Source of the DNA: a bacterium
GTDB taxonomy: Bacteria; Patescibacteriota; Minisyncoccia; Phycocordibacterales; SBAW01
Assembly (NCBI GenBank): GCA_030647845.1
Contig: JAUSIO010000029.1
Span: 1-11,724 of the forward strand
Length of the DNA: 11,724 nucleotides
Reading direction: 5' to 3'
Shown here: in pieces, positions 1-5,547 of the stretch
Layout of the letters: each line of letters opens with the position of its first letter
How positions within the stretch are numbered: the stretch's first letter is position 1
Notes under the pieces: generated by a model
Told to the model about the DNA's origin: nothing
The model's database searches: none
The model's input: the letters and a program-made list of their open reading frames with translations, nothing else
Translations under genes and position numbers: made by a program

Positions 1-972
1 GCGATACCCTTCGGCGCGCCCACCGGTTATAGGGAAGCCGATGCGCGCGACGGTAATCCAATGCCCGGTTGTAGGGTAAAAATATTCCCACCGATGCACA
101 ATAGAAGTTGCGAGGTCGCCGGGCGCAAACACGGCACTAAAACAGTACGCGCTCTGCCCGGACACAATCGTGTAGGTTGCAGCCGTGTCGCGCCAAAACA
201 CAAACCACGCCGGCGGCTCGTAGATGCCAGTGTAACCACCCTTGTCGTCGGTGGTAATTGAATGGTAAACGCCGACTGCTTTGAGCGACAGCGGCACGGG
301 CGGAATGATGTTTAAAAAATAGAGCCCATTAAAAACCGCCAGCACACAAAGTATAACTGCGGCCATCTCGTAGGTTTGTCTCCGCCGGCTGGCGGATTTG
401 TCTCCACGAAACACCACGCTATACAAAACAAATAGAAAAACTCCTGCCGCCAACAAGCTCACACCGCCACTAATCAAAAATACTTTGGCGCCGATGGTGT
501 GGAACAAAAAAGTCGGGACAGCGATTATGCAATACGTCAAAAGCAAAAAATAGTAAATTGCGACCGTGAGCCTCAACTGCGCGTATCTTGATTTTAAAAA
601 CTCGTTGCCCAATAGCAGTGCGAGCAAAAGACCAAGAAATAGCGCGCTGCCGCCCACCGTGCCACTCTTGCCATACAAGATCAGTAAATTGCCCGCCAAC
701 CCGCCGAAGCAAAACTGCAAAATTAAAATGAGAAGGAGCGGTTCGAACGGATGTGCGCGTTCCTGTGCACGCGTCTTTTGTACGTTTACGAGAACAATAA
801 TCGCCCCCGCAATAAAGAGGTACGAGAGCAGGAGTATATTGTCGGGCACGCTGTCGGGGCGCTTGGCAATCCAGAGGTCAAACGTAAAGCCCAAAGCCAA
901 GGCGCCAAAACTAAGCGACCGCTCATAGCGGTCCCAGAAAGCTATTAATTTTGTACCGAGAGATTGCATCAT
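1..972 (-). CDS. DUF2914-type multi-pass membrane protein, C-terminus cut by window edge
   Basis: The frame is open from the ATG at 972 to base 1 (324 codons, no stop), so the gene continues beyond the left edge. The first ~220 residues hold about six hydrophobic segments (around residues 20-34, 45-63, 80-96, 103-121, 136-155 and 163-187, with another near 202-222). A soluble region follows, with the signature of the DUF2914 domain: a Cys-containing beta segment (GQSAYCFSAVF), then HRWEYF, and GGRAEGYR at the edge. DUF2914 has no established biochemical function. The start overlaps the stop of the upstream AbiEii-like gene by an ATGA; a second ATG directly follows (969), so the start is uncertain by one codon. 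The overlap implies co-transcription with the two upstream genes. Confidence 0.8.
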   Translation of the reverse strand, partial: MMQSLGTKLIAFWDRYERSLSFGALALGFTFDLWIAKRPDSVPDNILLLSYLFIAGAIIVLVNVQKTRAQERAHPFEPLLLILILQFCFGGLAGNLLILYGKSGTVGGSALFLGLLLALLLGNEFLKSRYAQLRLTVAIYYFLLLTYCIIAVPTFLFHTIGAKVFLISGGVSLLAAGVFLFVLYSVVFRGDKSASRRRQTYEMAAVILCVLAVFNGLYFLNIIPPVPLSLKAVGVYHSITTDDKGGYTGIYEPPAWFVFWRDTAATYTIVSGQSAYCFSAVFAPGDLATSIVHRWEYFYPTTGHWITVARIGFPITGGRAEGYR

Positions 973-1628
973 GACTCCAGTACTGACGAACGAAGGCGAC
1001 CCACCTCCACTCTAAAAAAATCTTGCCAGACTGCGGGCTCGACGGGTGTCAGCATCCGCGGATAATCTTTTAATTCGTCGGCACGAACAAATTGCGCGCC
1101 GAGCTGGAGCGGGTCTATGTGTGTGTCAAATTTGATCTGCGCCTTTTTCGACAAGTCATCCACTGTCCAATTCTTCTCTTGTTGCAAAATACAGTACAGG
1201 TCGATAAAGTCGCGCGAGCGCGGCTTTTGGTAGATAGTAAAGAGCTTGTTGACGGCAATGTCGAGCAGACTGTCAACCGACAGTGCGCCAATTTTTTTTG
1301 TTGCGTCTATACGCTCAAACGGGAAATAGGTAAACTCCGTCTTGATCGTTTCCTCGCCAACTTCAAGAAAGAAAAGGTTGCGATTAAACGACTGCTCGTA
1401 GCGCATGCCAGAGACTTCTGCACGAGCGCCGATTTTCTTGAGTGCTACAGTAATGCCCTCTACAGTAAATTCGTCTGGCGAGAAAAAGTCCAAATCTTCC
1501 GAGTAGCGGTGGTGCAGATAATACTCGGCAAGCGCGGTTCCACCGGAGAGGTAGAATGCGCCGGTGATGGTTGACTCGTGGGTGAGTTCATCGAGTACGC
1601 GCTGCTGATTTGCCGAAAGAATGGTCAT
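969..1628 (-). CDS. AbiEii/AbiGii-family nucleotidyltransferase (putative toxin)
   Basis: A 219-residue protein with the polymerase-beta-type nucleotidyltransferase signature of the AbiEii family. The glycine motif GGTALA is at residues 29-34 and the metal-binding SEDLDFF at 43-49 (acidic residues D45 and D47). A C-terminal KPRSRDFIDLYCI segment near 134-146 matches the conserved R/K-D-x-x-DL patch of the family. Known family members act as toxins that nucleotidylate tRNA or other targets, or as abortive-infection proteins; many homologues in CPR genomes are uncharacterised. The gene overlaps the small upstream gene by 4 bases and the downstream membrane gene by 4 bases, so the three form one operon. 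Family assignment is confident; toxin activity is inferred. Confidence 0.85.
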   Translation of the reverse strand: MTILSANQQRVLDELTHESTITGAFYLSGGTALAEYYLHHRYSEDLDFFSPDEFTVEGITVALKKIGARAEVSGMRYEQSFNRNLFFLEVGEETIKTEFTYFPFERIDATKKIGALSVDSLLDIAVNKLFTIYQKPRSRDFIDLYCILQQEKNWTVDDLSKKAQIKFDTHIDPLQLGAQFVRADELKDYPRMLTPVEPAVWQDFFRVEVGRLRSSVLES

Positions 1629-1822
1629 GCCGCAAGCAAGAGTGCAAGGAATTTCTTTTTGTGTGGGTCAAGGTCGAGTACATTCCAGTACTCGCGCAAC
1701 TCGCGCTCGCTTATTTTGCCCTCACGAATACCCCAATTGATAGCCTGCTCGAGACGCCATTTGGCAAAGGCAGCGGGGTCTTTTTCAAGCTCTGTTGTAT
1801 CTACCGACCAATGCTTTTTCAT
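1625..1822 (-). CDS. Small protein paired with AbiEii-like gene (putative antitoxin or partner)
   Basis: A 65-residue charged protein starting at the ATG at 1822. It is rich in Lys, Glu and Trp, with no signal peptide or membrane segment, and a likely helical C-terminal half ending in a hydrophobic FLALLLAA tail. It is directly upstream of the AbiEii-like gene and overlaps it by four bases, the position usually held by an antitoxin. It does not resemble the classic winged-helix AbiEi. Its layout (W-x-VD near the N-terminus, then LEQAINWGI) loosely recalls the short proteins that precede AbiEii-like genes in other bacteria, such as DUF6922, but I cannot confirm homology from sequence alone. 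The start is supported by a -10-like box ending 6 bases before the ATG. Confidence 0.7.
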   Translation of the reverse strand: MKKHWSVDTTELEKDPAAFAKWRLEQAINWGIREGKISERELREYWNVLDLDPHKKKFLALLLAA

Positions 1823-1828
1823 GTGTAC

Positions 1829-1856
1829 ATTCTACCACATTTCAGGACTCTGTTGA
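1829..1856 (-). promoter_or_regulatory. Promoter of the small gene/AbiEii/DUF2914 operon
   Basis: On the minus strand an extended -10 (TGTGGTAGAAT; hexamer TAGAAT at 1829-1834) ends 6 bases before the ATG at 1822. A weak -35 candidate, TCAACA (1851-1856), lies 16 bases upstream of it. With transcription normally starting about 7 bases after the -10, the mRNA would begin at or next to the start codon (leaderless). No Shine-Dalgarno sequence is present. Confidence 0.55.
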
Positions 1857-1873
1857 GGCGGCACGGTACCAAC

Positions 1874-1930
1874 CTACTGCCCCGCGTAGGCATCCTTTTC
1901 CGCTTGGATTACTTTAATTTGTTCCGCAGA
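1874..1930 (-). pseudogene. Orphan C-terminal coding remnant matching the 3086-3814 protein tail
   Basis: Read on the minus strand, this stretch encodes SAEQIKVIQAEKDAYAGQ followed by a stop. The C-terminus of the anchored protein at 3086-3814 is VAEQIKIIEAEKSVYVGQ plus stop: 12 of 18 residues agree, and about 40 of 54 bases agree between 1874-1927 and 3086-3139. The remnant is in a different frame from the gene that ends at 1960 and has no start of its own. It is best read as the left-over tail of a third paralogue. Beyond this remnant, the 137-base gap (1823-1959) holds only the promoter of the small gene. Confidence 0.6.
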
Positions 1931-1959
1931 CAACAAAGTTTTACTGTCTACTAGGGAAT

Positions 1960-2517
1960 TCAGTATAAATACGTATCTACAACTACTCCGGACGGGTCCA
2001 CAAGTTGAATGGTGTCGTGGTCCTTGCCCCATGCAACCTGCGGCTCTCCAAAATACAAATGGGTCTCGCCTTCGGCAGAATAACTTTTTGTGGGCGATCC
2101 AACGGTATGGATAGTAACGGAGGAGTCTTCTCCAATAACGACTTTGCGGGGAGTCCCGGTACCATTTGCCGGAATGGTTCCGATAGTAAAGATCTTTCCG
2201 CTTTGTGCGCTTCGTACTGACCAGCCAGTAACATCAGCTTGTATACCCGTAATATGCGGCAACCCGATGGTAATCCAATCTTCTGTTTTGGGATGACCGA
2301 CGTAGTCAGGGGACGTAACAAGATATGGCTGAACTTTTTGTTGCGAGACTACTCCAGTGTTGTTGTGTGAAGTAGTCGGCGTATAGATTGGCTCGGTTGG
2401 TGCAGTTGTTTTTGTTGTCTCCCACACATACGCGCCGCCGATTGCTAACACGACCAACACGCCGAGCAACACGGGGAGCCAGACAAAGCCCGAGGAAATA
2501 GTATTGAGATTTTTCAT
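1960..2517 (-). CDS. Membrane-anchored exported protein with lamin-tail-like domain
   Basis: A 185-residue protein: a short N-terminus, one hydrophobic segment at about residues 11-31 (a type II anchor or uncleaved signal), a Thr/Pro-rich linker at about 35-60, then an all-beta-looking domain to the C-terminus. Hallmarks such as DVTGWSVRS, GKIFTIGTIPA and the final DTIQLVDPSGVVVDTY resemble the lamin-tail (LTD) Ig-like fold common in exported proteins of Parcubacteria; its usual role is structural or adhesive, and the assignment is by eye. The first 50 residues are 38/50 identical to those of the protein starting at 3814, while the C-terminal domains are unrelated. It has no obvious Shine-Dalgarno sequence. 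Confidence 0.75.
   Translation of the reverse strand: MKNLNTISSGFVWLPVLLGVLVVLAIGGAYVWETTKTTAPTEPIYTPTTSHNNTGVVSQQKVQPYLVTSPDYVGHPKTEDWITIGLPHITGIQADVTGWSVRSAQSGKIFTIGTIPANGTGTPRKVVIGEDSSVTIHTVGSPTKSYSAEGETHLYFGEPQVAWGKDHDTIQLVDPSGVVVDTYLY
2369..2517 (-). repeat. Anchor-module repeat, copy 1 (partner 3666-3814)
   Basis: This 149-base stretch encodes the first 50 residues (membrane anchor plus start of linker) of the lamin-tail-like protein. It aligns without gaps to 3666-3814 and contains a 32-base exact match (2369-2400 with 3666-3697) and a 24-base exact match (2470-2493 with 3767-3790). Similarity stops at the end of the linker. Confidence 0.85.
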
Positions 2518-2555
2518 ACAAAATTAAAGTTGGATACCCTTTGTAAAACAGTCCT

Positions 2556-2561
2556 ATAGTA
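2556..2561 (-). promoter_or_regulatory. Possible -10 box of the lamin-tail-like gene
   Basis: The minus strand reads TGATACTAT here: an extended -10 (TG-n-TACTAT), 38 bases before the ATG at 2517. A competing TTTAAT hexamer sits only 5 bases before the ATG (2523-2528). Either could be used, and the choice cannot be settled by eye. Confidence 0.35.
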
Positions 2562-2605
2562 TCACGTTCTCCTAAAAAACACTCGCTCAAAAATCTGGCT
2601 TGTGC

Positions 2606-2611
2606 TACACT
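2606..2611 (+). promoter_or_regulatory. -10 box of the toxin-antitoxin operon
   Basis: TACACT, preceded by TGTGC (extended -10 style), ends exactly 6 bases before the ATG at 2618, predicting a leaderless transcript. It also argues against an in-frame TTG at 2600, which would lie upstream of the transcription start. No convincing -35 is visible. Confidence 0.5.
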
Positions 2612-2617
2612 TTCAGT

Positions 2618-2806
2618 ATGAGTAAATTGACCCTACAGCAAGAAGTGTCTCTGCTACGCTCCGCAGTGATAGGTCTCATCGGCGAGGACTCCGAAGGCGC
2701 GTATCGCCCGGAGTTTGTTGAGAGTACCTTCGCCGCCTTGCGCCGCAAGCCGACCAAACGATTTGTTTCGGCCCGGCAGTTTCTCGACAACCTCAACCGC
2801 GCATGA
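2618..2806 (+). CDS. Putative antitoxin of a RelE/ParE-type pair
   Basis: A 62-residue hydrophilic protein immediately upstream of, and overlapping by ATGA, a RelE/ParE-fold toxin gene. The N-terminal half is helical-looking (LTLQQEVSLLRSAVIGLIGED). The C-terminal half (YRPEFVESTF...RFVSARQFLDNLNRA) is basic and aromatic, as in antitoxin segments that wrap the toxin. No named DNA-binding domain is recognisable, so the antitoxin call rests on gene order, size and overlap. The ATG at 2618 is chosen over an upstream TTG (2600) because of the -10 spacing. Confidence 0.75.
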   Translation: MSKLTLQQEVSLLRSAVIGLIGEDSEGAYRPEFVESTFAALRRKPTKRFVSARQFLDNLNRA

Positions 2807-3066
2807 CGCGCATAGAATATGACAAGGATTTCGAGAAGCAGGCCGCCCGGCTTGAGAAGCGCTTCCAAAAGAAACTTTCTGTATTGTTGGTATTGATGGC
2901 AGTAAATCCGTACGATCCGCGCCTTCATACTAAACCACTCTCGGAGCCTTTTGCAGGAATTTTGTCGTTTCGAATCACTCGCGACTGGCGCGTCACGTTC
3001 CACTTTATCAGCGCAACAACAGTGCGCCTTCTAGAAGTAAAGCACCGCAAAGACATCTACCGATAG
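2803..3066 (+). CDS. RelE/ParE-superfamily toxin (mRNA interferase or gyrase-poison type)
   Basis: An 87-residue protein of normal length for the RelE/ParE fold. It shows the expected helical N-terminal half (YDKDFEKQAARLEKRFQKKL), then LHTKPL, FRITRDWRVTFHFI and a C-terminal VKHRKDIYR that matches the YafQ/RelE-type ending (H-R-K-D-x-Y). Family members cleave mRNA at the ribosome or, in the ParE branch, inhibit gyrase; the branch cannot be decided here. It is translationally coupled to the antitoxin through a 4-base overlap. The pair sits between two minus-strand genes that share an anchor module and converges with the gene ending at 3086, with no obvious terminator in the 19-base gap. Confidence 0.88.
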   Translation: MTRIEYDKDFEKQAARLEKRFQKKLSVLLVLMAVNPYDPRLHTKPLSEPFAGILSFRITRDWRVTFHFISATTVRLLEVKHRKDIYR

Positions 3067-3085
3067 TGTTTTGGATTGTACTGCA

Positions 3086-3814
3086 CTACTGCCCCACATA
3101 CACACTCTTCTCGGCTTCTATTATCTTAATCTGCTCCGCCACACTCACCGGTGTCGCCACCGATGGGTCAGTAGCGACGATGGTTTTAAGGAGAGGGGTA
3201 AGAAATCTCGTCGGAAAAGCCCAATATCCAACAAGAATAAAATCATGTTCACGCAGAGGGATTACTCTACTATCTAAAACACGTAAGCCGTCCATCGTGT
3301 AATCAGTTGTTACTGAATCATTTGAATAAAACGACGGGTCAGGCCCCATTTTTTGCGGAGGATACATTACCAATCCAGTGGGAGAATATACTCGGATAAA
3401 ATCAAAACATTCTCCCACCGTACTCTCGCCTGCACAAACTTTTATATGTTGTTGCGCCTTTTGTCCGTCTTTCGTGGCATACATTTCAGCAATAGCAGGA
3501 GAAATTATTTCTTTAGTGATTTGAAAATCAGCGCTCGGATACCAGAACGAGAAGCCGAAATCGGTGTCGGTGTATTTGCTCATGCCGGGAACGGAAATAG
3601 GCTCTTGGGTTGTAGTTTGTGTCGGGGTATTTGTTTTAGTTGTATTCTGTGTTGTTGGATTGGTCGAAGTAGTCGGCGTATAGATTGGCTCGGTTGGGGT
3701 AGTTGGTTTTTGCGTCTCGTATACATACGCGCCACCTAGGATGGCAACGACTAGGATGCCGAGAAGCACGGGGAGCCAGACAAAGCCCGAAGAGATAATA
3801 TTGCGAGATTGCAT
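3086..3814 (-). CDS. Membrane-anchored exported protein with Thr-rich linker and unassigned outer domain
   Basis: A 242-residue protein from the ATG at 3814. It has a single hydrophobic segment at about 11-31, a long Thr/Pro/Asn/Gln linker at about 36-75, and then a soluble domain starting SKYTDTDFGFSFWYPSADF. That opening is typical of PsbP-like or similar extracytoplasmic domains in CPR proteins; the function is unknown. Two cysteines near the middle (VCAGESTVGECF) could form a disulfide. The tail AEQIKIIEAEK...GQ recurs as an orphan fragment at 1874-1930. An in-frame upstream ATG (3997) lies inside glyA and is rejected because the homology with the other anchored protein begins at 3814 and a -10 box sits 6 bases before it. 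Confidence 0.8.
   Translation of the reverse strand: MQSRNIISSGFVWLPVLLGILVVAILGGAYVYETQKPTTPTEPIYTPTTSTNPTTQNTTKTNTPTQTTTQEPISVPGMSKYTDTDFGFSFWYPSADFQITKEIISPAIAEMYATKDGQKAQQHIKVCAGESTVGECFDFIRVYSPTGLVMYPPQKMGPDPSFYSNDSVTTDYTMDGLRVLDSRVIPLREHDFILVGYWAFPTRFLTPLLKTIVATDPSVATPVSVAEQIKIIEAEKSVYVGQ
3666..3814 (-). repeat. Anchor-module repeat, copy 2 (partner 2369-2517)
   Basis: Second copy of the anchor module. It encodes residues 1-50 of the exported protein and is collinear with 2369-2517 without gaps, including the exact 32- and 24-base matches listed for copy 1. Sequence divergence between the matches shows the duplication is not recent, or that short stretches were homogenised. Confidence 0.85.
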
Positions 3815-3820
3815 ACGGCT

Positions 3821-3826
3821 ACAATA
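3821..3826 (-). promoter_or_regulatory. -10 box of the anchored protein gene at 3814
   Basis: On the minus strand TGTGGTATTGT (hexamer TATTGT) ends 6 bases before the ATG at 3814, overlapping the last codons of glyA and the gap after it. The TGTGGTA core is the same as at 1829-1834. It predicts leaderless expression independent of the glyA transcript. Confidence 0.5.
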
Positions 3827-3833
3827 CCACATT

Positions 3834-5165
3834 TTATGGTAGCGGGAAGTTTTTGGTGAAGAGGCGGATTTCGTCGCGGATTGCGACGAGTTGCGGGTTT
3901 TGTGCGATGTCGTTTTTGAATTTTTGTAGGTACGCGGCACGCTCTTTACTGTCTTGCGGCAGGCGGTACGCGGCAACCTCATGCACAGCGCGGGCAACCC
4001 ACTCCCCTACTTTTTGCATTTCAGCTTCTTTCATCCCACGGGTCGTGAGCGCGGGCGTGCCGAGCCGCACGCCACTGGGGTAAAACGGCGAGGACGGGTC
4101 TTTGGGAATCGTGTTTTTGTTGGCGGTCATACCCGCCACTTCCAAGGCATCGCTGACAAACACTCCGCCGCCGGGGCCAAGCACGGGCACCAAGTCAAGC
4201 AACAACAAATGATTTTCGGTACCGTCTGCCACGAGTGTTAATCCATTTTTTTTTAAATTTTCCGCGAGCGCTTTGGCGTTTGCAACAATTTGTTTGCCGT
4301 ACTGCGCAAACTCCGGTGTTGCCGCCTCTTTGAGAGCCACTGCAATCGCGGCGGTTTGGTGGTCGTGCGGCCCGCCTTGCAGGCCGGGGAATACTGCTTT
4401 ATCAATTTTCTGTGCGAGTTCTGCATCTTTTTCGAGCCCGCGCTGTGTGGTGAGTATCATCCCGCCGCGCGGCCCGCGCAGAGTTTTGTGGGTCGTTGTC
4501 GTTACAATGTGCGCATGTGGCACGGGGCTCGGGTGCGCGCCCGCGACAATAAGCCCCGCAACGTGCGCGATGTCAGCCGCCAAATACGCGCCGACCGAGT
4601 CGGCTATCTCGGCAAATTTTGCATAATCGTATTGGTAGACGTACGCCGTGGCCCCAGCCCATATCAGTTTTGGTTTATGCTCTTTGACGAGCGCCCACAC
4701 TTCATCGATATCAATCCGTCCGTCTGCCTGCACGTGGTATGGGACACTGTTATAAAAAGTTCCCGTTGCCGAAACTTTCCATCCGTGGGTCAAGTGCCCG
4801 CCGTCGGGCAAGTTGAGCCCCATAATCGTGTCACCCGGGTTGCACGTTGCGAGGTATACCGCCAAGTTCGCCGGGCTGCCAGAATATGGCTGGACGTTGG
4901 CGCTGGGCACACCAAACAATTTTTTTGCCCGCTCAATCGCCAACATTTCTATCTGGTCGATAAACTCGTTGCCGTTGTAGTAACGCTTGCCCGAGTACCC
5001 TTCGGAGTATTTGTTGGTGAGTATCGAGCCCATCGCCTCGCGCACCGCGGGCGAGGTATAATTTTCGGATGGTATCAGCTCCAACCCGTCCTCCTGCCGT
5101 CTCTTTTCATTTTGAATCGCATCAAAAATTTCTTTATCTTCGCGCTGTATATGCTCGTATTCCAT
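3834..5165 (-). CDS. glyA: Serine hydroxymethyltransferase
   Basis: A 443-residue PLP enzyme that converts serine and tetrahydrofolate to glycine and 5,10-methylene-tetrahydrofolate, in the cytoplasm. Diagnostic features are ELIPSENYTS near 29-38, the YSEGYSGKRYYNG substrate loop at 53-65, DIAHVAGLIVAG (D198, H201) and the PLP-lysine motif VTTTTHKTLRGPRGG (K227). The length is slightly above the bacterial norm. It starts 2 bases after the stop of the MazG-like gene. A GGAG element lies inside the end of that gene, but 13 bases from the ATG, so translational coupling is likely. Its product feeds the thymidylate synthase encoded divergently next door. Confidence 0.98.
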   Translation of the reverse strand: MEYEHIQREDKEIFDAIQNEKRRQEDGLELIPSENYTSPAVREAMGSILTNKYSEGYSGKRYYNGNEFIDQIEMLAIERAKKLFGVPSANVQPYSGSPANLAVYLATCNPGDTIMGLNLPDGGHLTHGWKVSATGTFYNSVPYHVQADGRIDIDEVWALVKEHKPKLIWAGATAYVYQYDYAKFAEIADSVGAYLAADIAHVAGLIVAGAHPSPVPHAHIVTTTTHKTLRGPRGGMILTTQRGLEKDAELAQKIDKAVFPGLQGGPHDHQTAAIAVALKEAATPEFAQYGKQIVANAKALAENLKKNGLTLVADGTENHLLLLDLVPVLGPGGGVFVSDALEVAGMTANKNTIPKDPSSPFYPSGVRLGTPALTTRGMKEAEMQKVGEWVARAVHEVAAYRLPQDSKERAAYLQKFKNDIAQNPQLVAIRDEIRLFTKNFPLP

Positions 5166-5167
5166 AG

Positions 5168-5503
5168 TTATCGTAAGTCTCCTTCGCCTTGTATAACGCC
5201 ACGCGCAGCGCGGTCGGCAAGTTTTGCAATATTATGCTGAGCGATATCGTCAAACGATAGCCCGAGTGCAAGAGCAAGTTGCGAAGCGTACCACAATACA
5301 TCCCCGATTTCTTTTTTGAGCAACTCGCGCTTCTCTTCGGTTATATTGCCGTCTTGGTTTCTCACTACATGCTTAACTTTATCCACTGCTTCACCGGCCT
5401 CGCCCGCAAGACCCATGGAGAGATACATAAGTTTGTAGTGTATCCCAGGCAGGTTATAGAAAGCTGTTTTAGCGGCCAACTTCTGATACTCGTCAAATTC
5501 CAT
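5168..5503 (-). CDS. MazG-like nucleotide pyrophosphohydrolase
   Basis: A 111-residue all-helical protein with the MazG-superfamily metal site: GLAGEAGEAVDK provides E35 and E38, and LLKKEIGDVLWY provides E65 and D68 (ExxE...ExxD). Such enzymes hydrolyse (d)NTPs to (d)NMPs plus pyrophosphate, either for pool cleaning or to make dUMP/dCMP. The substrate cannot be read from sequence, but gene order with glyA, thyA, a deaminase and DHFR makes a deoxyuridine/deoxycytidine triphosphate plausible. The start at 5503 is chosen because the domain begins there and a TACAAT box ends 6 bases upstream; a longer frame to 5581 would overlap thyA and has no domain support. Confidence 0.88.
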   Translation of the reverse strand: MEFDEYQKLAAKTAFYNLPGIHYKLMYLSMGLAGEAGEAVDKVKHVVRNQDGNITEEKRELLKKEIGDVLWYASQLALALGLSFDDIAQHNIAKLADRAARGVIQGEGDLR

Positions 5504-5509
5504 GCACTG

Positions 5510-5515
5510 ATTGTA
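5510..5515 (-). promoter_or_regulatory. -10 box of the mazG-like/glyA operon
   Basis: The minus strand reads ATGGTACAAT; TACAAT ends 6 bases before the ATG at 5503 (leaderless geometry). It faces the thyA promoter, and the two -10 boxes are only 20 bases apart. Each therefore occupies the other's -35 region, and simultaneous RNA polymerase binding is unlikely. Confidence 0.55.
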
Positions 5516-5535
5516 CCATTTGCCCTCTTGTGCGC

Positions 5536-5541
5536 TATTAT
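5536..5541 (+). promoter_or_regulatory. -10 box of the thyA operon
   Basis: TGCGCTATTAT: hexamer TATTAT with an upstream TG, ending 6 bases before the ATG at 5548. It predicts a leaderless thyA mRNA and excludes the in-frame GTG at 5530 as the start. No good -35 is seen. Confidence 0.6.
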
Positions 5542-5547
5542 GTGCAC

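Noticed and set aside
1874..1962. Programmed frameshift joining the lamin-tail-like gene to the downstream tail
   Set aside because: A -1 shift would be needed, but no slippery heptamer lies before the stop, and the lamin-tail-like domain already ends naturally at DTYLY.
3815..3997. Upstream extension of the anchored protein into glyA
   Set aside because: Homology to the other anchored protein begins at 3814, a -10 box lies directly before it, and the extension is only a shifted reading of glyA.
4290..5240. Long open frame of about 316 codons on the plus strand
   Set aside because: Entirely antisense to glyA, which has all SHMT motifs; no domain or start signal of its own.
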